DNA of 64,000 bases, taken from assembly GCA_031292555.1 (NCBI GenBank), contig JARLGV010000089.1:1-64000 (forward strand), in the 5' to 3' direction. The notes under the pieces were generated by a model that was not told the DNA's origin, made no database searches, and was given only the letters and a program-made list of their open reading frames with translations. This stretch comes from Fimbriimonas sp. GTDB lineage: Bacteria > Armatimonadota > Fimbriimonadia > Fimbriimonadales > Fimbriimonadaceae. Shown one piece after another: positions 1-6,594 of the stretch. Position 1 is the stretch's first letter. Every line of letters starts with the position of its first letter. Position numbers and translations under genes: made by a program.

Positions 1-1
1 G

Positions 2-430
2 GTCGGGTTCACCGTAGCACCGTTCCTATGGGAATTCGTCCTCGGCGTCCTGATCCAGCGTCACTTCGACCGCCTTCGCCCCCTGCTCGAAGAAAAGGCC
101 CTCTACTGGCTCACCGGATTCGTTGCCGTAGCTTGGATGCTTGTCAGCTCTATTTCTGCCGATTTCGTTCCGCTAATCGCAACCCCCATTTTGGCCTTCA
201 CAACCATTTCGTTCGCTTACTCCTGGAAGGGCCTCACGAAGAAGATGCTGGGCAATGTTGACTGCTCCTATGGCATCTACCTCTATCATATGGTGTGGAT
301 CAATGCCACTCTCCAGACGGGCTTCGTTGGAATACGGGCAATGTTCGGGATCTGCGCGATGACGTCGGTTGCAGGCTGGCTCTCTTGGGTTGTACTTGAG
401 CGCCGCGCGATTGACTTAGGGCGTGCATAG
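2..430 (+). CDS. Acyltransferase family 3 (OafA-like), C-terminal part
   Basis: The gene enters from outside the window and only its last 142 residues are visible. They form several hydrophobic helices. The stretch around SYGIYLYHMVW followed by a final helix is typical of the C-terminus of integral membrane O-acyltransferases, which acylate O-antigen or exopolysaccharide sugars at the inner membrane. It reads toward the end of the minus-strand tail operon and is separated from it by a terminator. Lying next to a phage block that also holds a glycosyltransferase, it could be a surface-modifying prophage cargo gene, but it could equally be a host gene. The family call is good; the substrate is unknown. 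Confidence 0.75.
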   Translation, partial: VGFTVAPFLWEFVLGVLIQRHFDRLRPLLEEKALYWLTGFVAVAWMLVSSISADFVPLIATPILAFTTISFAYSWKGLTKKMLGNVDCSYGIYLYHMVWINATLQTGFVGIRAMFGICAMTSVAGWLSWVVLERRAIDLGRA

Positions 431-469
431 AGTGTGGGTTGCTGCCTTGTAACGCTGGACGTGATTGTC

Positions 470-508
470 AAAAATGAAAAAAGCCTCCCGTCCCGAAGGA
501 CAGGAGGC
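470..508 (-). terminator. Intrinsic terminator of the tail operon
   Basis: An inverted repeat (GCCTCC and GTCC arms around a CGAA loop, 483-508) is followed on the minus strand by a run of six T (482-477). It lies 23 bases beyond the stop of the SGNH gene and ends the long minus-strand operon. Confidence 0.85.
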
Positions 509-530
509 CCAGCGAACAGAGCAATTGGCG

Positions 531-2849
531 CTATCCCATATTCTTTAGGAAGGCATACACGGTTGCCGCCTTCCGATAGTATCCCCACGAAGCCATGTGA
601 ACGGCGTTCGACTGGATCGTACGTGTCACGGAGTTGTACTCGCCTTGGGCGAGCGTCGTGGTCTCAAAGTCATTCGCAGGATCGCTCGCTAGATGCGTCG
701 GGATGACCCATATCTTGTTCGTGTTCTGAGTGGCGTTGTCGTAGAGGAACAAGACGGCCTGGATCAGCAGGTCCCTGTTGCGCCTCGCACGGGCAGCCGA
801 GACTGCATAGTTCCCGTACGTATAGGCGAATCCGTCTTGCCCCGCCCAGGCTGGCGGAAGCATAAGTCCGATCCGGCAGCCTAAAACCGCCGATTGGCAG
901 CTAGTTATGAACGAAGAGAGGTTTGAAAGGTAAGTCGCGATACTCATCCAGGCAGCCGCGTCGGTCGTTGAGTTGATCACGTCGTTTGTGCCCATGTCGA
1001 TCAGGAACCAGTCGTTCGTTGACATGGTGATTGAGTTGTTCGACAGGTAGGACGAGATCGAGAACGAGCCACCAATGTAGAACGGACCGTGGCCGCTGTT
1101 GTAGCTTCCGTTGGTCGGTAGACCCGTAACAAAGAAGTTCAGCGTCTGTCCGGGCCAAGTCTCACAAAAGATGTTCCGGTTCGTGCTTGTCGAGTCATTC
1201 GCGTTCGTGGCAGCCGCTGAGGTGTCGTTCGTCCCAAGGTTCGCACCGACCTCGGTGAACGAGGTCCCCGTGCCCGTCGAAGAGAGGTACACGAGCTGGG
1301 CGAGCCAATACGCGCCGGCGCCGGCCGAGCCGCTAGTGGAATCGCCGATCGTGAGTACCTTGTGAGAACTGGTTCCGGCCGCGAGAGTGCAGAAGTTCAG
1401 CGTCGGCTGCAGCGACTGCACGAGCACCCCGCCGTTGTAGACGTTGAATGCCATAGTCGCCGTGCCGGCATCTCCGTTTACGGGAGTGTAGGCCCACCGA
1501 TCGGAGTAAAGCGTCCCCTTGGTCGAGGACATGGTGAATCGGAAGGTAGACGCCGGTGAGCCGATCGACTCATGTTCGAGTGGAAAGCCCAGCGCGCCAT
1601 CCAGAGACACGAACTCCTCCAGACCCGTGATTCCGTACAGATTCCGGGTCATCAGCGGGAAGGGAGCAGAGAGATTTGCCGCCTGGTTCCGCAACTGCAC
1701 CGCGAAATCGTCCGGGCCGTTAGCCTGCCAGTCAGCCCAGTCGATCAGCGACGCCCGGAAGTAGAGCGTGTGCTGAGCGCCGTCGTTCGCCCAGGTCGGA
1801 TAATCCACAGAGCCGTAGGTCTGATACTGCGCCTGGGCGTACGATGAGGTTGGGTACGTGTTCAGTGCCAGCATCCGCGCTGCAAACCTGCCGTTGGCCA
1901 GCAGTTCCACCCAAAGGTTCGAGCCCTGGATGATCGCCGGAAAGTCGAAACGTAGCCGCCTGATCTGCCCGGGGATCAGCGGAATGTTGTAGAGAACCTT
2001 GTCGCCGAGGATCGTACCAGTCGAGCTCGAAATTCGGAACCGGCAGCGAAACGTGGTCGGCAATGGCGCCGCCGCCGTCGTTCCAGCCTCCAAGTCGAAC
2101 TCGGCCCGGTTGAACGCAAGTTGCGATCCGCACGGCCCGCCATAGGCCGTCTCCGTGGCGTTCGTGTAGGCGAACGTGTTTGTGATCGTCCCGTCATCGA
2201 ACTGCCCCAGGCACGGACCCAGCCCGTAGCGAACATACTTGCAGTATTGGGCACCCTCATTCTGCCAAACCGGTGAAGTCGTGATGTTCCCGTTCGTGTT
2301 TGTGCAGTACTGGGTCTGCGGGTACGTCGAATTCGGATACAGACCGGGAGAATCGAGCTGTACCTCGCCCAGGTGCCCGTCCGTGATCCATTGAACCACG
2401 ACGATATCTCCCGTGCTGACCGTCGTGTTTAGGTTCACCCGGACCAAGGAAGGGATGTTCACCTTCAGTCCGGATAGACCGGCGTACCCGGTCGCCAGGA
2501 TCGTGCCCGTATTGGTCGTATCCCTAACAACGACCTCGATAACGGTCGGAACCGCCCCGGCATCCCACGCTGGTACCCACGTGTCGACGAAGTTGAAAGC
2601 CGAGACCGGAACCCCGATCGTGGTTGACCAACCTGTGAAGGTCGAGGTCGCATTCGTCGGTGCCTGACTCGAGGGCCCAGAAGCAGCATACGATCTGGCC
2701 GGCAGTGCGCCGACTCCATCGACAAGGTCTGAGAAAAGGCCAGGGTTCTTCGAACTGACGATCGCCGTAGCCTGCCCACGAGTTAGCGGCTGCTGGCCCA
2801 AGCAGACGGCCGCCATAAACAACGCGGCAAACCAAAAAATCCCCCTCAC
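531..2849 (-). CDS. Secreted SGNH-hydrolase tail-associated protein
   Basis: The protein has 772 residues from a GTG start that overlaps the previous stop (GTGA), with AGGTGG just upstream. A Sec-like signal peptide ends near CLGQQ. The N-terminal two-thirds is beta-rich and unrecognised. The C-terminal third has SGNH-hydrolase blocks: TIGDST (block I serine), MGTNDV (block III) and NAVHMASWGY as block V, where the usual Asp before His is Asn. Such esterases deacylate polysaccharides, which suits a phage depolymerase acting on acylated surface sugar. It is the last gene of the operon. A Sec signal on a tail-operon protein is odd, because virion proteins normally assemble in the cytoplasm. Confidence 0.7.
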   Translation of the reverse strand: MRGIFWFAALFMAAVCLGQQPLTRGQATAIVSSKNPGLFSDLVDGVGALPARSYAASGPSSQAPTNATSTFTGWSTTIGVPVSAFNFVDTWVPAWDAGAVPTVIEVVVRDTTNTGTILATGYAGLSGLKVNIPSLVRVNLNTTVSTGDIVVVQWITDGHLGEVQLDSPGLYPNSTYPQTQYCTNTNGNITTSPVWQNEGAQYCKYVRYGLGPCLGQFDDGTITNTFAYTNATETAYGGPCGSQLAFNRAEFDLEAGTTAAAPLPTTFRCRFRISSSTGTILGDKVLYNIPLIPGQIRRLRFDFPAIIQGSNLWVELLANGRFAARMLALNTYPTSSYAQAQYQTYGSVDYPTWANDGAQHTLYFRASLIDWADWQANGPDDFAVQLRNQAANLSAPFPLMTRNLYGITGLEEFVSLDGALGFPLEHESIGSPASTFRFTMSSTKGTLYSDRWAYTPVNGDAGTATMAFNVYNGGVLVQSLQPTLNFCTLAAGTSSHKVLTIGDSTSGSAGAGAYWLAQLVYLSSTGTGTSFTEVGANLGTNDTSAAATNANDSTSTNRNIFCETWPGQTLNFFVTGLPTNGSYNSGHGPFYIGGSFSISSYLSNNSITMSTNDWFLIDMGTNDVINSTTDAAAWMSIATYLSNLSSFITSCQSAVLGCRIGLMLPPAWAGQDGFAYTYGNYAVSAARARRNRDLLIQAVLFLYDNATQNTNKIWVIPTHLASDPANDFETTTLAQGEYNSVTRTIQSNAVHMASWGYYRKAATVYAFLKNMG

Positions 2850-3097
2850 GAAGCCACCTCTCCCGGGTCGACGTACCGGCCGGCAGACCAAACCGCGCCG
2901 CCGAGGTCGGTCACGCCCGGGGCAAGGGACCAAGCTCCCGACAAGAGGCAGGACTGAACGGCGGCGACCGCCACCGGAACGGTCTGGAACCCGCCGCAGT
3001 TGGGCTGTCGCTGATTGACGAGTTGCTGGGATGCGTCGCCGGCGACGAGGCTGCCGGGCTCCCAGTAGTTGCCGTTGGAATCGATATAGACGCTCAT
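2846..3097 (-). CDS. Small protein of the tail operon
   Basis: The 83-residue protein starts at an ATG overlapping the upstream stop (TGATG) and ends in a GTGA overlap with the SGNH gene, so it is translationally coupled on both sides. The sequence begins MSVYIDSNGNYWEPGSL and carries two cysteines. It shows no signal peptide and no family I recognise. It may be a small structural or chaperone protein for the tail-tip proteins around it. Confidence 0.55.
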   Translation of the reverse strand: MSVYIDSNGNYWEPGSLVAGDASQQLVNQRQPNCGGFQTVPVAVAAVQSCLLSGAWSLAPGVTDLGGAVWSAGRYVDPGEVAS

Positions 3098-4077
3098 CAG
3101 TTGTATCCCAGGGAAACGTCGACGCCCGTCGAAGGGGCGGTCGAGCCGTTGTAGGCGGTCACGCAAACGATGTAGATCGAGCCCGAGAGGGTCTCGGGGA
3201 TCACGAACTTGGACTCGAACGGCTGCGTCGATGCGCCCAGCGTAAAGTGGTCGAAGGGAACTGTGCTTCCCAGCGTCGGCGAGGTCGTGAACAGCTCCAC
3301 GCTCACCGTCCCCGATCCGTTCGGGTTGTAGATCCGGATGTGATAGACGTTTCCGCTCGACGCCTTCACCTGGACCGGCGTATTGGAGAGAGCCCCGTTC
3401 TGGTACACGTTCGTCATGCCCGGCGCGCTGCCCGCCGAGCCCACTCCGAGCGGATACGTCGCCGGCGGCGCCGTCTGGGTCTGGGCCGGTGCGGTGTAGT
3501 AAGTAATAACGCCGGTGATGGTCCCCGACGAGTAGGTCGACACGTTCAGCTTGATCGAGGATCCGGCCACGTTCCCGCAGTAGGCGATGCTCGATGCCGA
3601 CGGTGCAAACGGCGTGGTCGTAAGTCCGCCTGAGTTTAGGACGTTCGAAACCGTCATCATCACGGCATAGGAACTCGTCCACGAGTTGGAGCTCTGCAGG
3701 ATCTGAACCTGATTGCCGGACCCGACCGACGAGAACGTGAGCGACACGCCTCGAATGACGCCCGGCGCCGCGTTGACCACCGTCGCCGCCACGTCCCCCG
3801 AGGCCGATACCGAGAACGGAAGCTGGATCGCGGTGCCCGAGGTCAGCAAAGCGTTCCCGCCCGCCGCCGTGCCGGCGCTGCCGGACGCGACGTTCGGCGA
3901 GAGCGATCCGTCCGTGATCTTGTTCGACCACGTTCCGCTCTGCGAGGACGACACCTTGGCCGCCCCCGACAGCAGCACCTGAATCAGCGACCCCGTCCCC
4001 TGCTGCCCGGGCGCCGGAACCACCAGCGCCAACACCAGGGCAACCAGCCCAAGCAGCCAGATCAGGCGAGCTCTCAT
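3097..4077 (-). CDS. Secreted beta-rich protein of the tail operon
   Basis: The protein has 326 residues. Its ATG overlaps the stop of the gene before it (ATGA). The first 26 residues are a clear Sec signal (MRARLIWLLGLVALVLALVV then an Ala/Gly-rich cleavage region). The rest is rich in Ser, Thr, Gly and Val, as in beta-sandwich or fibre proteins, with no motif I can assign. It belongs to a block of three signal-bearing proteins at the distal end of the virion operon. It could be a receptor-binding or surface-displayed accessory protein. Function unknown. Confidence 0.55.
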   Translation of the reverse strand: MRARLIWLLGLVALVLALVVPAPGQQGTGSLIQVLLSGAAKVSSSQSGTWSNKITDGSLSPNVASGSAGTAAGGNALLTSGTAIQLPFSVSASGDVAATVVNAAPGVIRGVSLTFSSVGSGNQVQILQSSNSWTSSYAVMMTVSNVLNSGGLTTTPFAPSASSIAYCGNVAGSSIKLNVSTYSSGTITGVITYYTAPAQTQTAPPATYPLGVGSAGSAPGMTNVYQNGALSNTPVQVKASSGNVYHIRIYNPNGSGTVSVELFTTSPTLGSTVPFDHFTLGASTQPFESKFVIPETLSGSIYIVCVTAYNGSTAPSTGVDVSLGYN

Positions 4078-5015
4078 CGAACCCTCCCGAACCGGTCGTA
4101 GTCGCCGACATAGAACTGGATTGGCGTCGAGGCGTTCGGCCCGTACCCGGCGTTGAACCCGTATGAACCCGTTCCCGATGCGCCCGTTGCCAGACCGCCG
4201 GCGTTGATCGCCAGGGTGGGGACGTTGGCGGTTCCGGTTAGGCAACGCACGATGAGGTAGGCGGGGGAGATCGGCAACGCCGCGATCGGATGGATTCCGT
4301 CTGGTTTGGCATTCAGAATGCCGAATGCGATGCCCAAGCTGGCCGACGGGCTCACCGCTACTGTCACCGCCGACCAGGCAACGCCGCTCGAATCGACGAG
4401 CGGAATAGTCGTCCCGTTCGCATCGCGAAACTCGATGCCCGCCGTAACTCCGGCTCCGCCGATATCGGCCAAACAGAGCGCAAGCGGGTTGACATTGACC
4501 GGCATGGCGGGATCGCTGACGCTTGCCGAGCCGGAGGCCAGGCTCGAAAGGACGACTCCTCCCGCCGAGATCGTATAGGTGACGCCCGAACCGAAGATGG
4601 TTGGTGAGCCCGCGTCGGGAGCGGGATATCCGGTCGCAATGCCGTTGCCGGCCCCCGGCGAGGAGTCGAACGTTCCGACCGGCGACTCGGTGGCGCTTCC
4701 GCTCGCCACACGGACCACGAGCGCGTATTGAGCGGAGGAGGGTGTCCGGAGTGGATGGATGCCATCTGGCGACGTCTGGGTGATCTGCCACCCGAGGCCC
4801 ACTGCGATACCGGATGGGATGGTAAGGGTCACATGGGAATAGGTTGTGCCGGCCGTATCAGTGAACGGCAGCACCTGACCCTGGGCGTTTCGCATTTCGA
4901 CAACCTCGGTCGCCCCTGCGGAGGAGAAGAATGCCGCCTGACACGGCAGAACGGGCACGCCCGGCGGATTGGTCTGGCGGCCGAGTGCCGCTAAAGCTAG
5001 CAATGAGAGGATCAT
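4074..5015 (-). CDS. Secreted protein with two tandem repeat domains
   Basis: The protein has 313 residues from an ATG preceded by AAAAGGAG at seven bases. A short signal-like N-terminus (MILSLLALAALG) is followed by two homologous halves. Each has a stretch like VEMRNAQGQVLPF or IEFRDANGTTIPL, and later the shared element PDGIHP, so the gene arose by internal duplication. It is the first gene of the distal sub-operon and diverges from the glycosyltransferase, with 64 bases between them. No catalytic motif is visible. It may be a fibre or adhesin-like protein. Confidence 0.55.
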   Translation of the reverse strand: MILSLLALAALGRQTNPPGVPVLPCQAAFFSSAGATEVVEMRNAQGQVLPFTDTAGTTYSHVTLTIPSGIAVGLGWQITQTSPDGIHPLRTPSSAQYALVVRVASGSATESPVGTFDSSPGAGNGIATGYPAPDAGSPTIFGSGVTYTISAGGVVLSSLASGSASVSDPAMPVNVNPLALCLADIGGAGVTAGIEFRDANGTTIPLVDSSGVAWSAVTVAVSPSASLGIAFGILNAKPDGIHPIAALPISPAYLIVRCLTGTANVPTLAINAGGLATGASGTGSYGFNAGYGPNASTPIQFYVGDYDRFGRVR

Positions 5016-5065
5016 AGGGGCTCCTTTTCGTTTGAGGGAGGGAAAATCGTCGATTCGAGGGCGTC

Positions 5066-5071
5066 TATAAT
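5066..5071 (+). promoter_or_regulatory. -10 box eight bases before the glycosyltransferase start
   Basis: TATAAT stands eight bases before the ATG at 5080, with no convincing -35 box or ribosome binding site. Transcription would start at or next to the start codon, which implies a leaderless mRNA. Confidence 0.6.
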
Positions 5072-5079
5072 CAGCCACG

Positions 5080-6594
5080 ATGACGCCGAAGGAGGGTCTG
5101 CTCCGGTACGCCACTCTGCTGTGGGCTCTCGCGATCGGAATGTTGGCGACCGGAGTGCGGATCGGCCTCCTGCAGCGATTCGGCGTGGTGACCGAGTCCG
5201 ACACCCTTGGCTACCAGGAGATGGCGAGGGCGCTCTCCACCTTCGACATGGGCAGCGACGTCGGCATCCGAACGCCCGGATATCCGGCTTTCATGGTGCT
5301 GGCCGGCCAAAGCGAGTGGGGGGTGGCAGTAGCCCAGATCGGGTTGGCGGTTGCCGCCTGCGTCGCCCTTTTCGACGCCATCCGCCTCGAAACCGGGCGG
5401 GCTCGGGTCGGCGCAATCGCGGCCGGGCTCTATGCGGTATGGCCCGTCTTCGCCCGATGGGACACGACCCTGCTTACCGAAAGCCTCGCTACCTCGTTAA
5501 CGCTGCTTTGCGTGTGGAGTTGCGTTCGGTACCGGGCGTCTCGTCGGTTGGCTTGGATCGGATGGGCGGGCTTGTTGGGGGCGATAACCTGTCTGGTTCG
5601 CCCGAACCTTTTGCCAGTCGCCTTTCTCGTGGCGATCTGGGCGATCTCGATTGCGTTCCGAAAGCTGGGACCACGATGGCAGACGCTTGCGCTGACGATG
5701 GTTCCGGTCGCGGTGCTGGTCGGAGGTTGGTGCTCGTTGAATGCCGCTCGCTTCGGGTGGTTCGGCCTATCGACGGTGACCGGCTTTGGAGTGACCAACC
5801 TGGACGGCGACCTCCTCGCCCGGCTTCCTCCGGGCCGCGATGCGGTTCGGGACGCCTATGTCGCGTCGAGCGCGGCATTCGTCGAGAGTCGCCGGACCCG
5901 GGACCAGGCGATATGGGCCGCTCTGCCGGCGATGGTTCGTTCGACCGGCCATTCGATTCCAACGCTGTCCCACGAGTTGATGCGGTCGCACGTTCTTGCC
6001 GCCGAAACCTATCCGGCTGCGCTCGCCGGATCTATCGCGACGGGCTATGTTCGATTCTGGACCGAGGAACCTTTCGGATGGCTCAATGAGAGCGACCACG
6101 CGCTTGTCCGGTTCGACGCCGGGTCGACGCCGAGCGGGAAATCTTTGACGCAGAACGGCTTTCTCCGATCCGGCTTGCGGGCCGCCGCCCGCATCTCCCA
6201 CGCGGCATTTCTCGCCTTCCTCGCCGTCGTTCCGCTAGCGCTGTTCGAGAGGCTATCCCGGCGGAGCCGATGGGCGCTCGCCGCCATCGTCGCGTTGGCT
6301 GGAACGATGTTCTCGTCGGTCGGGAACCCGATCGTCTGCGCCTTCTTCTTCGCCGCGACGCCGGTGGGGCTCGTCGCGAGCTACCGGAATAGGGCCAATG
6401 CGGTCCTCGGACTGCTGGCGGCGATCGCTTGGTCGGTGTCCCTGCTGACCGCGTCAGTCGAGTACGCGAAGGGGCGCTTCAACGTGCCTTTGGCGCCGCT
6501 GACCGTCGCCGCCCTGGCCATCTGCCTCTGCCCTCAGGCGAACGTCAAACCGTCGAACGAAAACGAGACAGTCAGCGCGCCGCCGATCGAATAG
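5080..6594 (+). CDS. GT-C type membrane glycosyltransferase
   Basis: The 504-residue protein has about ten membrane helices. The acidic DTLGY stretch and the RTPGYPAF motif in the first periplasmic loop are typical of family 39/83-like glycosyltransferases that move sugars from polyprenyl-phosphate carriers. It is the only plus-strand gene in the distal tail region. Its last 61 bases overlap the 3' end of the opposing 1011-residue tail gene. With the acyltransferase at the left edge it suggests a surface-modification (serotype-conversion) cargo. Acceptor and donor cannot be told from sequence. Confidence 0.75.
   Translation: MTPKEGLLRYATLLWALAIGMLATGVRIGLLQRFGVVTESDTLGYQEMARALSTFDMGSDVGIRTPGYPAFMVLAGQSEWGVAVAQIGLAVAACVALFDAIRLETGRARVGAIAAGLYAVWPVFARWDTTLLTESLATSLTLLCVWSCVRYRASRRLAWIGWAGLLGAITCLVRPNLLPVAFLVAIWAISIAFRKLGPRWQTLALTMVPVAVLVGGWCSLNAARFGWFGLSTVTGFGVTNLDGDLLARLPPGRDAVRDAYVASSAAFVESRRTRDQAIWAALPAMVRSTGHSIPTLSHELMRSHVLAAETYPAALAGSIATGYVRFWTEEPFGWLNESDHALVRFDAGSTPSGKSLTQNGFLRSGLRAAARISHAAFLAFLAVVPLALFERLSRRSRWALAAIVALAGTMFSSVGNPIVCAFFFAATPVGLVASYRNRANAVLGLLAAIAWSVSLLTASVEYAKGRFNVPLAPLTVAALAICLCPQANVKPSNENETVSAPPIE

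Noticed and set aside
430-531. Left attachment site matching the tRNA-Pro 3' end
   Set aside because: No stretch resembling the tRNA 3' end (TTCGAAT...CGCCCCG) is found there; only the operon terminator is seen.
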